Numbered from the stretch's first letter, positions 12,001 through 27,200 are shown. The stretch is DNA of 64,000 nucleotides from Paracentrotus lividus (GCA_940671915.1 CALNVZ010003426.1:31037329-31101328), one strand, 5' to 3'. Numbers and translations: made by a program. The notes: a model not told the origin generated them from the letters alone.

Positions 12001-15000
12001 TATCAATAAGAATAAATAAAGGTTATTTTGATTTATATTCATCGTACTATCAATTTTAAGATTAAAGTTAACTTCAGCTGCATGGTGACTAGAACGATAC
12101 TAGTGAAAGACATGTCAGACTATTTATGAATCTTTTTATTTTTCGTTCTTTTTATGAGGTTAAATAAGTGTCTTTCTGATTGGCAAATGAACAAGATAAA
12201 TGTAATACTAAATATAATAAAAGAACAGAAAACGATGTCAACAAGGGATACGTTTTAAGTAAACATGTTGTTAAAAGTTGAAAAGAATAAAGTGAAATAT
12301 TGTACCGCATGTTCCTTTACTACCTGATACCCTTAAAGTCGATCGGTAAACAGGCTAAAAAAAGGTTATAAGACATGCATCATACTTTCAATCATCGTAG
12401 GTTCAGGAATGTTTCTTTCAGAAGTTGATTTGCATGATAGAGAGCTATTTTATCTTACCATTATTTAAGACGTAATTATGCTGCTTAAATCTTATTCAAT
12501 TCAAAATGAAGTTATTGTGCTGAGAAATATACTAGGCAAAATGAAAAGGAAAGAAAATATGGACTAAGTTTTGTAATGATTCGGAAAAGGGGAATTCGTA
12601 AAAACAAGTCTGTTAAAGAAATGGAAGAAACATTTGTTCAATATTCTATATGCATTCATGTAAATATTGAAATGTATATACATCGTTTTTGTATCGAACA
12701 TTCTGCCTTAAACAAATAAAAGAGTTTTGTAGAAATAAACTTGCTGAATGAAAATTTATGTCTAATCATATTCTTCATGCAATGTACTTTAAAATGAAAC
12801 ATATAGCTGATGGGTTAATGTGAGAAGGAGCAAGCCATTTCGAGCTATTCTTTATGAAATTTAGAGAGAGGGGGTAATGATATCAAAATACACTTTTTAC
12901 GATACTTGCACGATATTGATACCTTTCAATCAAGATAATTTCATTGCTTTGCAAAGTATAATACGAAAGAAATACCAATTATTCAGAATTTTCATAATGT
13001 AAATGAATAGTTTTACTTGCCTTTCTAATAAGGATTTTAAGCTTGTTACGTACACATTTATTTTATATGTAGTCGAGGAGAATAAACAATTTCTAAAAGA
13101 TGTAATATAAAAACTTCTTTCCGATAAGAGATCAAAATATTCGTAATGTGATTTGTTGAGGGTTTCTAATTTCGTTTTCAGCTGTATTCGTAAAGCATTT
13201 TATTAAAAAAATATATATATATTTCCCTCAAAACTTGTTTTAAAAAGCATGTTCAATATACTACGAAGAAAATTTAAGATTTGTTAATTGTGATGTTACA
13301 TCATGTTTGTTTTACATCGATTTTTATTCTACTCTATTTGGACACCTTGTGTATGAGCTCCTAAAGCAATCGCGCTTATCTTTTTGACATGGTTACATGT
13401 TGCACCATCAATAGAGAAAAGAGGTGTTATTTCATTTCATTCGTTATATCTTTGGCAAAGAAGCGGTAAGTATATAGTTACTAACCTTGTTTCTTAATCA
13501 TTGATCAAACATCTAACAGCAGATATATTTCCCTTTTTTATGATTTATACATATATTTTTTCTCCTTTTTTCCCCTTTAATATACGCGTTCAAATATTAT
13601 CAAAATTCTTGGCCTGTGTTAAACCTTCCTTTCCTTATATTGACGTTATAAGAGTCATGACCCTTCTTCTTCTTCGTCTTTCCTTTAAAGTAAATTTCTT
13701 AAATATTTGTGATATCTTCATAACATTCGAATTTTGTTTTCCCTGAAATATGAAATTTAAAATATATATATAAATATGATTATTGTGACATATTGAACAT
13801 TTTAACTTTTCTGTTTTGTGGGCCGATTCTGTGGATTTCTAAAACACGAAATATTGTTATCGAAAAAGACATTGATGTTTTTAATTTTTGTTGGCTTACA
13901 TGTACATTCAGAAAATGAAAAAGAAAATCATATTTAGATGTTGGTTATGCTTGAGTACATGTTGGTGATGGACCCAGTTTTACTTTCGGCCTCATCAGTA
14001 ACCTGAATTGTATTAAATTATTTTTCACCATCTCACTACAATATCATCCAGTTTGAAGAATATAAGGAAATTTATTAAACCAACCTGTTTGATAGTTTCA
14101 AGTCAGCCCTCTGCGTTAGAAATTTTTGAGTTTTTACTAAGGAATCATGATGATGGTTATAATGTATAATTGAAGTTGCTGCTTGTCGTACATTCATATG
14201 TTAATCTAAAAACCAAATCTTTTTGATGTGATTAATCTTAAAAGTAGGGTGCAAAAATAAAAATAAAAATGCGTCTCCGGTTTACATAATTTAAGCAAGT
14301 GGGGAACTTTGTCATTTTTCCCTTCACGGTCTATTGTATTATATTCGAATATCATGCTGAGGCATTTTCAATTTTCGTTGGATACCTACCTGACATGTGG
14401 CAGGGTGCATGTGGATATGTACGTATACGATTAATTCTCAATAAAAAAAAAACTGCCTAGATCCTCCAACGAGTATGAGTAATAACTGAATTATTTCGAC
14501 TTTCCTTTGTTTCACCCTCTTTTTCTGATGCAGAACACAAATTATTTTAATGAAGGTGTTTTTGTTTTTGTTTTTTCTTTCGATACACAATAAGAAATCT
14601 TATAAATGTGAACGAGCTAAAAAAAATATTCCAAGTGCAATAAAGAGGTCACAATTATGACAATATTGAATATGTTGACAATGTAATACAATTAGGAGAT
14701 CACTACGATGATTCTAGCCTTGTATCCGGAAATCATACTGACCATGTACTTGGGTTTCATATTTTTATGGATCATGTAGATTGTAATAATTTCGTATAGA
14801 GAAGGCAGTATAATAATTTCATATAGAGAGGGCAGTGCACTAGATGATTATCAACATTCATTACAAGAACTACTAATATCTTCATTTCCATTGATAAAGC
14901 AAAGAGAAGGTAATGATCATGACCATGCAGAATGTACCCCTCATGCCATACAAATAACTTCTCATAACGTATAATTAATATTTATATATTTTGTCATAAT

Positions 15001-15079
15001 CGACGTTGTCATAAAGTGGGATGTTTTGAACCACAAACTTATAGGAGCCATTAATAATTAAAATTAATATTCCACATTT
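3097..15079. other. Long AT-rich stretch without a supported gene
   Basis: Only short ORFs of random appearance occur here. There are poly-T/poly-G junctions (about 4180-4203) and scattered homopolymers. One local duplication lies at 10541-10705, listed separately. A stretch at 8360-8492 follows a good splice-acceptor-like sequence and stays open for about 42 codons, but it matches no family I recognise. Confidence 0.5.
10541..10705. repeat. Two-copy local tandem duplication, unit about 95 bp
   Basis: The block containing TTTAGGAGTCAATAAGC and AATGTGTGTCCGTTAAA occurs twice (about 10541-10608 and 10636-10703) with modest divergence. No coding content is visible. Confidence 0.7.
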
Positions 15080-15430
15080 TTCCTTAATTTCACAAGGGTG
15101 TTTGATAGTTTACCTCAGGAATAAATCGTTGAAAAATTATGGAATTAGATATCCAAAGTTATAAATTGGATCAAGGATTTACCGAAATATGGATATCACT
15201 TAAACGATGCATGTAAGTTATGTGGTATTAAGTCCTGTATTATTTTATGGTTTATTAATGAGGTAACTGATCTCTTGTACATTTCACTTTCCAATTTCCA
15301 CTATGTAAGATGATGTAAGAAGATGACTGTAAAATATGCATGAATATAACTGTACCAATTAAATGATGTGCGCCATGGATGTTCAATTGAATACATGAAT
15401 ATATTTAAGTGTTAATTCATGAAAGTGTCC
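15080..15430 (+). mobile_element. Possible decayed LINE reverse-transcriptase fragment
   Basis: Short plus-strand frames give RT-like pieces in the expected order: KNYGIRY, then NWIKDLPKYG, then a stretch resembling the LF..FINEV.D block that follows the QG motif. Everything is interrupted by stops and the catalytic YADD is not clear. This is an old fossil at best; chance similarity is possible. Confidence 0.3.
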
Positions 15431-17939
15431 CGAAAGCTTCACAACGTAGCAGATTATACTGCATTCATCTCTAAAATTTGGGAATGTAAATTCTGATTAA
15501 TACTTTGCTGATCTTGTAATTAAGAAGTCTTTACCTGGGATTATTATTGCGCGATCTTGTAAAGAAGATGTAACAGGGTTGTGGTTGTTTTATTGCCAAG
15601 ATCTAGCTTGATTTTCTTTTTCCTTGTTTTTCATCAATTTTGTTCAAGCTTAGATATTTTTCTTAAACCTTGGAACCATATAGCAAGCAAATAATTTACC
15701 AATTTAAAAAAAAAAATTTTGAGAAGGATGATATAAAGGTACGAATACAGGTTGTGATGCTTTATTACAAAGGGTCCATGTTATTCGTGAGGTAAATGAC
15801 GGATGTACTATATGTTTTATTTTTGCTATAAGATACAAATTCTAAATAACTTGACAGATGTAAACGGAGTAAATGTAAAGACTCAATCAATAATAAAAGA
15901 TGTAAATACATGTATTTGGAAGATATTTCTTCCTTATTTCAAAACAGAATATTGTATGAAATATTTTTAATCCCATAATGATATATCAGGCCTTTAGTAA
16001 GCTTTCTACAATTACGTTCATATCTCTGAAAAAAAAATCTCTGTATGTTTCAATAATTGGAATGATCTCAGCAGTTTGTGGTATTATTTTACTATAATTT
16101 ATCTCATGTTATTTATTTTTAGTATATTTTCATTTTGTGTGCAATGTTTTTATTATCTTCTATTCAATATATTCATGTTTGTCTTTTATGTGTTATGTTT
16201 TCATAAAGAAGAATAAAGTATTTATTCACCCGACAGGTGTGGCTATTTGCAATTTATTATCAAAGGTGTTCAAATGTCTATCCAAATCCACTTATTAAGC
16301 AACAATGACAATAGCATTTCGATGTATTTCTGTATTGATTATCAGTTAATATTTCCCCTATTCCACAAAAGTTTTTAATCATAAACATATACGTTATCGA
16401 TGTCAACAACAAAGTCAGTTCCATATCGCTCATTTACAGAAAAAGAAAATGTTAAGTAACTTGCAACGTACTGGAAATAAACACATGTTTTAAGCAGGAT
16501 TTATTCTAAAAGGAATTTATTCTTCTTTTTTTTTCTCTGAAATTAGGTCATAAATTTGTGGAAAATATCGAACACATTTGACCACGTGTATTTAAAAGAC
16601 TGAAACTTCAAAGTCGATTTGTTAGGATCCAACATTTATTTAAAAATACATTTATTCTTAAGTTGTTCAAAAGATTTTTAAAATAATATCTTCAACGTAC
16701 ATGTATATGATATGGACATGTTTACAAATTGAATTTGAAATTCTTTTACATGATATGTGACATCTTAGAGAATGTAGTCATGCATTCATTTATTTATTAA
16801 TGACACGTACATATAAACTCAATATTCAACAACGATATACATTGATCAATAAAAAAAAGTTGCGGCTGAACATTTCTATGACTTTCTGAATGCAAAGTTG
16901 CTTTCTTTACGTACCAGCAATTAAAAGAGTGTGCCTTTGATATCTGTATGTGCATATTCTTTAACCGGGGGAAAAAGAAAAGTGCTAATACAGGTTTTCC
17001 TAATTTATAGGGTAATAAACGGAATTTACAGATAATGTTGAAACTATAATGCGATGTATTAAAACAAATCGGAATTAATATCCATTAGCCAGCACATGCA
17101 AGGTATTTCACAAGAAATCTACACGCCATTAGTTTGAAATTATACTTACAAGAAATCAATGCGTATACCAGAAGAATCTGAAGAAGATACTTTTGTTTGG
17201 AATTTGGGGTTTCATAGAAGCAAACTGCGGTAGTAGAGCAATACAATGAGTTATACAACAAAAAATCGCAGATTTAGACTTAACACTAACCTTTTTTCAT
17301 ATAGATACCCAGCAATTGTAAATCCTATTTTATTTATTTATTTTTTTTTTTGTCTATGTATGTATGGGATGAGGATAAAATAACGAGACTGTACTCAGAT
17401 AATGGGTTTGTAAAGGTCTTCACTTCGTTCAGACGCTAAAGAAGATGCAAAGTGAACATGTTAAAGAAATAGAAACAAGATGATGGTAGGTGACAATTAT
17501 CAGAATACTCTTACAACCATGTGTTTTATCTGCCCCGTATTAGTACACTTACCACATTAGACAGAGAAAACCCGAATTTATCACAAATTAAATGTCACAA
17601 GATCTGTGATGAATTGAATTCGAGGAAATTTGTTGGAAAAAAAAACACTTTGCAATTCAAAATGTATATCGTACACTTATACTAATAAATAATAACATTT
17701 TAAATATGTTTAAGCGACGTAAAAGTTTACATTAATAATAATAAATGATAATAGTATGTTGAAAATAGATTAGTGAGATAATAGTAATAAAGATTGTATA
17801 ATGTGCTGTCGATCGACTGAGCTATTCAGAGACACAGACGGGAAATGGAAGAAGGAAAGTGATACTATGGAGGATATGGATTGGAAATATAAAGTATAAC
17901 AGAGATACAAAGAAAATATAATACTTATGGTTTGAATGT

Positions 17940-18260
17940 TTCTAAGGATTATACTGGTCGGGCCCTCAGTGGAAGAGCGTTTCATAGGAATGGGGCTGAA
18001 GATGAGAAATGCTTTTCTCCTAGGGTAATAAATAAAATAAATAAATAGTAAATTGTTTGGTATTAGAGAAGTGGAGACCTCTACCATGAAGGTATTCTGG
18101 TGTGAGATTGTGCAAGTAATCTGGAGCCCTACCATGAAGTTGCTTTCTTTTGGATAATGGAAGCCAATGATGATTTTGAGAAAAGTAAGAACTCGGATGT
18201 ACCACTGAGGACCCGAGCTGTAGAGTTTCTGAATCAGTTTGTACTCCAAGATTATTACAA
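17940..18260 (-). mobile_element. Decayed LINE 3' ORF2 end (RT C-terminal tail)
   Basis: Read on the minus strand, this has the post-RT tail typical of CR1/L2/Rex-type LINEs: HHWLPLSKR, LHGRAPDYLHNLTPEY, GRGLHFSNTK, then in another frame a SSSAPFL.NALPL block matching the usual 'APxLWNxLPxxIR' ending. The longest open frame across it (159 codons) runs in another reading frame and is not a gene. The catalytic RT domain is missing. Clade assignment is uncertain. Confidence 0.5.
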
Positions 18261-18559
18261 CTAGTCACATATTTTACATGTACATTTCATATGCCTGTTG
18301 ATTTACTGTGGACCCTTGATGGTTGGTGTTAGAAATACTTCACATAAAATCACTTTTGTCCCCATTGAACTTGAGTTTACTCTGTATTCTCGAGATAGAA
18401 AACGAATGCAATTCATAGATGAGAATAAATTACAGAGAGAGGGGGAGCAATCTGGAATATAATATACAAAAACATAAAATGTACGACTTTGTGTACGAAA
18501 AACAAAATGGAATGAATTATTGAAATGTTAAGGTACAAGTTCAAACAGGCCCTAAATGA

Positions 18560-21500
18560 ATATTTGTTAAAACCTCTCTGCGTTATACAAATCAATTACT
18601 CACATTGAGAAACATAATGATAACGAATGGCATTGACACGTCAACATTACGTACATGAATTCGAATAGAGCACGAAAATCAAAGGGAAAGCAGGGGAATG
18701 CAGATAAGTAGTTTATATTGCAACGAATAAATGTATAAACAAAATACAAAGACATTGACAAGTTTCGTTTGTTTGTTGTTTTTAAGGCATGTCATACAGG
18801 CATACATTAATCCCCAAAATCATATTGCATTATTACCCGCATACATGTGCATGTCAAAATAAAACATATAAAATACAGGGAATGTTACCAAAAAAAAGTT
18901 ATTATTCGTTACAAATGTCTTTTATATCTGTTTTCTTTTTTTATTTATAATTAAATATATGACGTAATGTGACGCAATTAATCAGTACATTGTAGGAATT
19001 ACTGTGCTTCCAACCATTTTCCCTTTGTATACCTTAAAATATGTCTTCAAAATAAGATTCAACGTGTTCTAATATGATTTATATCAATTCGGATATTAAC
19101 ATTGAATTTACCCATATTGATTTTGCATTATTTTCAAGAGTGTTCCGTATAATGGAATCTATTTTCTATCGGTGTTGTAAAAAAAATTGTAAAAAATAAA
19201 CGATTTGATAAATATTCTAAATAAAGACATTTTCTTGATTTCTTAATGCTAGAGATTCGGCAGCTATTAATCTCAGTCCTATGCAAGTATCTCAACGTAT
19301 GGTGACACTTTTTTCTTATTTTTTGAAATGCCTAGGTCCATTTAATGCCATGGCCTGATATATGCCCTACAATACTTACATAATATTATCATGTTCTAAA
19401 TTCGGATGGATAGAAACTTTGTTTCACCGCTCTGTCACATTTTTAGAAATTCATCTACGTTAACTATCAGTAAGGATCTTTGAATAATTAAACACTTAAA
19501 ACAACTGATTCAATGATAAAAGACCTTTAGGAGGTAGCCTACAAAATTCTCGGGAAGTGAAGGTTATACACCATGTTATATGCTTTGTTAAGTTTTGTTT
19601 AATTTAGATCATGTGATTTTGAAAAGAACCATCGGAAAGTCCATTAGGTTATCTTAAACATGACAAACGTGTATCAAATGTGGGTTTTTAACATGAATAC
19701 AGACAAGTTAACCTTTAACCATCTTTTAAAACCAAAATTGGCCTACAACCTATTTATGTTCCTTTTGGGACTTGATTAGTCACTTATAAGTAGATGCAAG
19801 ATTTCCATGCATTAAACAACTAGAATTCGGTTGAAAGGGAAAACATCCGTCTCTTGGCCCACTTAACTTTGTTATTAATATTATCGTTCCGATTGCATTG
19901 GTCATATGTATAAAAGGAATCGATGCATACAATATCACTGAGCGATTCCTTTCCTCTATTTCAAAAGGTATTTATTTCTACATATTCTATTAATCGAATT
20001 TTTCCCCCATATTTTTCCCCATTGAAATTCTCTTTCACATCAATCATGGAGCAAAAAGGAACGCATATCAATTATGTTTACAAGAAAATAATTTCAAATA
20101 TGAAATATTTTCTAATGTCTGTCTGTTCTCTCAAGGGCTCTTAACAGTACGGATCATTTTCTTTTCATTGGACTTTATTGTGTTCCTGTTTTGTTTGTAC
20201 TTTTTACTATTTTGTGTTGAATGTGATGTGTTTGTATATTGCTATAGTGTTTGTGTTTGTAATTGTATATTGTTTACGAATCGGCAATAAGATGTAAATG
20301 TAAATTGTAAGACAAATCAACTGTAATTTTATGAAGTGAACAATGATGAATATGATTAAATTGACAAAGTTTCCATGGCGTAATTAGTAAAGGCAAGATG
20401 CGATATTCAAAATATAGTTTTTATATACGTAACTTTTATGATTCATACTAAAAAGTCGAAGATTGTCAAATATTGCAGTTTGTGATTGAGAAGAATTAGA
20501 TATATTACGATCATTCCCATTGGATAGAGAACACTTTCTTTTGAGAGAATGGTTTCACGAAATGCACCTTCTCTTGTGATGCCAAAAGGCAAATCACCAT
20601 GTGATCCTTTCATTTCATTTTGATTATCCTTGAGTTTTGAAAAGACCTCTGACATGTCGCAGTTGAGGTTGTGGGTAAGGGCATTATAGGAATTCAGGTG
20701 GTATTTTCCTGTCTACATGGTCTAAGGAGGGGATGTCTAAAGCTTTATGAACAAAGTGGAAGTTGATTGCAGTTACCGATTTTATCGAAAATCACTGTAT
20801 TTAAAAACCCAATGACTGTGGGTCAGATTTCCTTATTTTGAAAAAAAAAATACTTTTCCACTACCATGCTGCTAAGTTTTAGGTCTAAATCATGCAGATA
20901 TATATTTTAGTACTACCGTTTTTTGGCATTAGCCATTTAACTTAAACGGAATTCATGAATAGTCAATTAACATATTTGTTACCAATATGAAAAGCTTCCT
21001 GGATTCCTTAACATCACGTTTGACCTGAAGTGTCATTGATTATTTGCCACAATAAATATATGTTCCCTTGGAAGGCAAATATTGTTATACTTTTTATATT
21101 AAAATGTCGCATTGATTCATACTTTCAAGAGGGATTTTGAGTTGAACACATTCCATTGGAAAGTAATCCATTTATCAAAGCATGTTATTCTGCTCCCATT
21201 CTCATAAATCTTTGTCTTGGATATGGATGAATTAGAGACGACAATATCTAATTATAATCGCCTCTGACCAGAAGCAAGAAATAAGTATTGGGTAAGAGAA
21301 GTTGGGTATAAAGCAGGTCCCATTTTGTCTAATACACTGTTTCCTTTTGTACTGTAGATCTGTCGGTCCGTTACTAATGTTCGAATCGGTCGTAGCTAAC
21401 AAAGATCAGGTATTGACATTATTTATGTCATCGGCAAACGCTTTACCAGCACATGGGGCATTAAAAGATCATCAATCGTGCCGACCGTAAATGAAAACTT

Positions 21501-21990
21501 AATCATGTATTCAATATGATAATAACTTTTAAATGAAAATTATAATGTATGGAATGGAATGGAATGGAATCATCACTGCCTACATAGGTTCAACGCCATC
21601 AGTAGGTTTGATAGATATACTCCTCGGTCCCAACAGGTGCTTTGCATAGAATCCCAGGTCTCCTTTACTTATACAAGTAATTTGGAGGTGCATCGGGACT
21701 GATCCAGATTTAAGCCGGTAAGTACATAAGCTTTTTAGGTTTTCACCAACAGAGTTTATTGCGTTAACTTTATTAAATATTGATCCGATGATGTGTAAAA
21801 GTTCATTTCCAAATTTCTCTTCTCGCTATCGTCCCGCGTTTCTTATCGCGATGAGCCTACCTGGCATATATACCATGTATACGTTTTGCTTCAGTCACAC
21901 TGACCCTGAACCTTGAATCTTGTACCTTGAAGAAGTACTCTCCCCAAAAGCGTCCTGGGGAGGGTTGAACTTTTCTAAGTTGTTGAAAAT
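18560..21990. other. AT-rich intergenic stretch, no gene seen
   Basis: The only structure recognised is a short (GGAAT)n run at about 21549-21571 and homopolymer tracts. Open frames are under 90 codons and do not resemble known proteins. A T/G-rich segment ending in repeated GTAAATGTAAAT near 20293-20312 could be an old LINE 3' end, without proof. Confidence 0.4.
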
Positions 21991-22083
21991 GTTCTGGGTG
22001 GTTTGGTGACCTTGTTGTGTATCATCCTTCGGGCACTATATACATTGTTTTAGGTGCACTGGTGGTAGAAGTGTGTGCCTCTT

Positions 22084-23035
22084 TTACGCCATTTTTACGT
22101 TGGGGAGGCAGCATAACTCGAAAAAGAGGAATTGCTGCTCCCTGGAACTCGGGTACAGATGGTTATGTAACGGCAGTATTTGGGAGCATTTTAGATACGG
22201 ATACTCATCGGGAACATACTGTACTAGCAGTTTGCAGCAGGACTGAGGGCACCAAAGATTGCGTCTAGTATACTGAGATTCTTGGAGGCGAGAAGTGCCG
22301 TTGACGAGAATGGTCGGATGTGGCATGCTGATATTAACGGACTTGTGGTACGTGAATCTTGTAGAAAACCTCACCTCGGGTTAGAGGTCGCCGGTGTTAA
22401 AGGGTTTCCCCACCAAGGGATGACAGGATGCCTGTAACACTGTTACTGAGTTGTTTCTATTGTGAAGTCTTGAAAGACAAACCTGTTAAACTGACTTTGG
22501 ATGTTCTCGAGAATCTTAAAATCGCACTATGAGTAGGGGTTTCATGCACATGATGCATAGTCCAATTGGGGTCTGACAAATTTCTTGTAGGCAATTCCCT
22601 TCACTCTTCAGTTATATTTACATTTACAAAGAACTAAAGGTATGTCTTTTAGAGTCTGAGCAGCTTTAAATGATATATGCTATGGTTGCTTGAAGTGGTG
22701 ACTCCCAGGTACTCGATAACAGGTCACTGATGTTGAAATAACAAGCTCGGGGTGGCATTTCAGCGAGATTCTCATGTAAGCAAACATTTCCATTGAAAGT
22801 TCATTGAAGTACATGTCCCATCGTGTTGTCTGGATCTAGCGATAAAACACAAAATCGCCAGCAAAGAGACGGTAGCAAATAGTCTGATTTGTGTTGAAAT
22901 ATCCTCACGCATGGCAAGAAGAGTACCGGGTACTAAAACTTGCGGCGCAACAGACAGAACATCGGTTGGTGGTGATGTTGTTCTCTTGACAATTACTGAC
23001 TGGGATCTTCCATTTAAGAAAGCTTGAATGCTCTG
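22084..23035 (-). mobile_element. Decayed LINE reverse-transcriptase fragment (CR1/L2-like)
   Basis: On the minus strand, 23035 to about 22700 reads FLNGRSQSVIVK, VAPQVLVPGTLL (eroded PQGSVLGPLL motif) and IRLFATVSLL (eroded FADDxxL catalytic block), followed by a YLGVT motif. Further on (22374-22084) a tail reads KLLVQYVPDEYPY and LYPSSREQQF, matching the 'ARYVxNDY ... W.SLExRR' C-terminal region of LINE ORF2. The catalytic aspartates are lost. The order and spacing of motifs make the identity fairly secure although several frames are involved. Confidence 0.65.
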
Positions 23036-23039
23036 TACT

Positions 23040-24236
23040 GGATTTATTACTTTATGATGCGAGTTAGTAACTGTTTGGTGTCGTCGGGATTGTTATTCAA
23101 ATCGAAACAGGGGCACATAAAGGTTTTTTTTTTCTTTCTTTTTTTTTTGTCATTTGTTTTAGGTTACTTTACGAGCACAGGCCTCTTTTTGTATGATCCA
23201 TTCGATTCGACTTTATATTCCTTTATAGAACAGATTATGAAGTAAAATGTATTGGTGTTTTGCTAAAATTTTAGTCAACCTTTAAAAACCTTATAACCTT
23301 ATAAAATAGGCAGACGTTATGGGCTGGGTTTACCTCACAAATCATATGAGAGGAATTTGAAGAAGGATCCGATGCTTTATTTCAATGAAATGTTTGAAGC
23401 TCCTACAGACTTTACAATTTCATAGTTTTACACAGTGATTGCCATAGCATTCTCAGAAAGGCTGTGTGTAATTAAAAATTATTATTGTTATTCCCATTAT
23501 TCATATTAAAATCAGTTCTCCAGAAAACTGTTCTGACAGTTTCACGATTCGTATTTCTTAGTCTGTGTCAGCTAGGAAGCGTTAAGTATGTCAATTTATT
23601 TAAGTAAGTGAAGTGTCCTAAAGAACGTGGGTGATTCCAAACATGCCACTCTTACTACGTCTAAGGTTTTGCGGAAACTAAGTGTGGAAAGTGCGTGAGA
23701 GGGTGTGTGTGGGGGAGGTGGATGTGTCTGTTTGTAACGGAGGGTGTTTGTGTTTGTATGTGCGTCTCAATATGTCTCTTTGTTTGACTTTGATTTCTTC
23801 CATTCCCTGTATCTAGATTCCGATACATGTAGATATCTCCTTTTGACAGTCACATTACCGAATGTACACATCCTCACCTATATATCTCTCTCTGTAATTG
23901 CTCCATCTCTCATTATGTTACTTTGTTGTGTTTGTTTGGGGTTGGGGTGTGTTGCTTTTAGCAACCTGGTAAATGTCTTCGAATTATCAAATGTAAAGTA
24001 GATTTTTGCGAGAGAAATTTATAAATTCAAATGTAGTAGCTAAATAAGTGTATGAGACTTTCATGTGCCAAATCCTCTTGGTTCAAAATGCTTATAACCT
24101 TGCCAAACATTAGTGAGGAGAAAATTACTGTGAAGAAGCGTAAGTAAGTTAAAGCGTATCTGCTTGGCTTCTCTACCATGCTAGATGAAAAGGGGAATGC
24201 GTTATTTAAGATGTGGAGGGCTTTGGTAGGGCTATT
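23040..24236. other. Region downstream of the sulfotransferase gene, no gene seen
   Basis: T-rich tracts and a GT-rich stretch (about 23690-23760) are present. This would contain the 3'UTR of the minus-strand sulfotransferase. I did not find a clear AATAAA on the minus strand within 200 bp of the stop codon. Confidence 0.4.
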
Positions 24237-27200
24237 TTACGAGGAAGTATAAAGAAATTTGTTATCGTTCATTAAAGATGCTAGTTCCATGTTGTGAGGC
24301 CTGTAGAAATCGTCCAAAATTTTCTTCGTTGCAGGAAACATGTCATCATGTTTACGTTTGTTCACGTTTTTCGGAGATTGATTGATGATCGTTCGTGTTT
24401 TCTCATCACTGAGTTGTCCTGCAAATACAAAAATGGCAAGCACCTCATTGCAAATCAAAGAATTATTGTCCTGTTATAAGATTTTTTTTAGACTTACATG
24501 TTTTATCTCACTCTCAATTTAACTTACTTACTTATCTGAAAGGCTTGTTAGTTTTTGAAGATGTTACAACTTAAATTGAAGATACTTTACCACAACTTCT
24601 TAGGGTTGGGAGCGAATTTGCGATTCCCAAACTATTAACATGATTAAGCATTCAGTGTATCGGCATGAACAGCCAAAATCTAAATGAAAAGAATGAAGAC
24701 AATATTGTTACAAATTTCTTCTCTCTGCGGTTTTCACATACATATCACAGTGGGCCTAAAAATTGCTTTAAAAAGTATATATTTTTGTTATCATACATAC
24801 TAACCGTTTCCTATTCGGGAAAGTAACGAAGTATCCATTTGCGTATGTGGAGTGTGGTGCACTAATATCTTACAAAAGAACGTCAATGAAGTGACGCATT
24901 TTGAACCTTCAAACTCGATCGTCATTATGGGGAACTTTATTAGTTACATTGCAAAAAAAAACTTTAGATCAAGGAGGTTTTTGGGGGACTTACTCAAGTC
25001 AAGGAATTCGAGAATTTGTCTGTAGACGCCAAGAGAATCTGCTTGCCAGTCCTCCAATCGAATGACGAGTACCCTATCACGTGAGAAAGCGTTTATCCAA
25101 TCACGGAGATACACGTGGTAGATTGAAATTTGTAATTCCGGTATCCAGCTATGAGGCTGAGAGTAACAAATAAGAATTCAGGCAGGATAAGGAGTTAAAA
25201 TTACAGAATTGATGTTGAAAGTTCTTCATTCCTCTTTCATATTTTTATTTTCTCATGTCAATCTCTAAGACACACACGCACACACACATTTCGGAACCAA
25301 ATTATGGTGTCGTACTTTCACATTCACATTGTGATCTCAAAAGCAGAAAATGTAAATGTAGTGATATTACGTAGGCCTTATATCCCATAATCTTGCCTTT
25401 CTACCTGATCCTGCTCGCAATCTTTCTACAGTACTGTAGATAGAACTTGCCTGGCATAGCATGATATGATTATATACTTACACACTCGGGGACATAGGCA
25501 CAATATCGGAGGCTGCGTTTCTTCACACACTCCTGGAAGCACTTGATGTTCTCAAGAACGAAATTATGCCACGTAGTCATGTTTTTGAAACCAGGTGCTC
25601 CGTACCAATACCAAGACCACGCCCTGAAATTAAAAAAAGAATAACAAACAAAAAACGTGTAAGTACACCAACGAAGAACGAAGAAGGTCGATAAGAAGGC
25701 GTGGTGGGATAAATCCTACTTTTCTAGTCCAGAATCTGGGGCATTTTAGTTCATGAACGACGTCCAATCTCTCCATCTCCTCAATCAGCGTTGCTGTATC
25801 ATCTTAATAAGGTATCGTGAAGATAGTCTCCAGTAGCATCATTTCATTTTTGTTTGCAGAAATACAATCATGTAGTTACGATAAACCATGATTTAAACGA
25901 AATGTTGTGTTCACTATTAACATAGTTTTTCTGTTCAAATTCGATGTGACATAGCATCTCTTAAGGGTAGGAGATCACAGTTGAAACTCCATTACTCATG
26001 TGTATGCCTTCGATGCTCTGAATGAATATTTTACGTTAAACCGTTCTTTACATAATTATGACACTAGAATTGAACGAAATATGCGTCTCCCCACAAACCG
26101 TACTTTTTTATGTCATAATCCTCAATATTTTTATTACGGTCCCACTCTCTGGAATAATCTTTAACCTCATTTTAAAAATAGTAAAACAGTTAACCAGTTT
26201 AAGCGATTATCCAAAAATTATCTCCTAAACATTTTAATTAATTTACCTCAATCTCAATCACATATTTTAAGGTTTCCTTCTCTTCTTCCCTTTCCTTTTT
26301 TTTTTTTTTTTTTTTTGTACCTCCTAGCTTTTTTTCATAATGTTAGCTTATTTTTGTTGATATGCTCTTGTACCTTGTTAGTTTGTTATTATGTTTACCT
26401 TGTATTACTTGTATCATTGAATAGTTTTTTTTAATATTCAAGATACTAAAGGAATTGTTTGTACAAGCCTCCTTTGTGCTTTTTATATTCCCACAACAAT
26501 TATATGTACTAAAAAGACAAATTGTTTGTAATATGTTTTTAATGAGAAAATGATTGAATGAATGTGGTGATTCTTGTTTAATGTAATGTGAGTTTCTAAT
26601 AATCACTTATTATCTGAGTATATTATACATTAGAATATTTGAAAACTTATTCAAGGAATACTGTGAATATTTGCGATACGCGTGTGTAGTCTCATGTCTT
26701 CATTTTTCCATCATTGCCATATTCCACAAAACCAACCGGTTCTTAGTTTATAGAATTTACACTCCAAACAATGGAGTGAAAGGGAAAAGGAAGACAGTGC
26801 TCGTTCAGAAGACAATGAATACCTTTTATTTTTTTTTTTTTACCTGTATTTATGTATTCCCATCCCATTATAATTAATCATGTACTAATTGTCGAAGTCA
26901 AATCTCAACTACATTAAATTATTGATAAATGTTCTGCATGCTCGGAACAAAATATTCAGCAGGTAAATATTACAACTGACAATATTTCAGTTGATGGCGC
27001 TAATTATGGTCTTCAAAATAAATACAACGATATGACAAAATAATAACTTCTGATGAATAAAAGTGTTTATTCCATGGTATATCTTAATTGTCGAAGCATT
27101 AAACGAAATATTAATAATTTTCACAGTGTTCTTGCCTGCATTTCTTGAAACTTGACTATGAAATAATGAAGAAATTAAAATTCTGCATTATAATATTATT

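Noticed and set aside
17770-18249. 159-codon minus-strand ORF as a gene
   Set aside because: It runs through a decayed LINE tail in a frame other than the one carrying most LINE motifs, and its own sequence has no conserved pattern.
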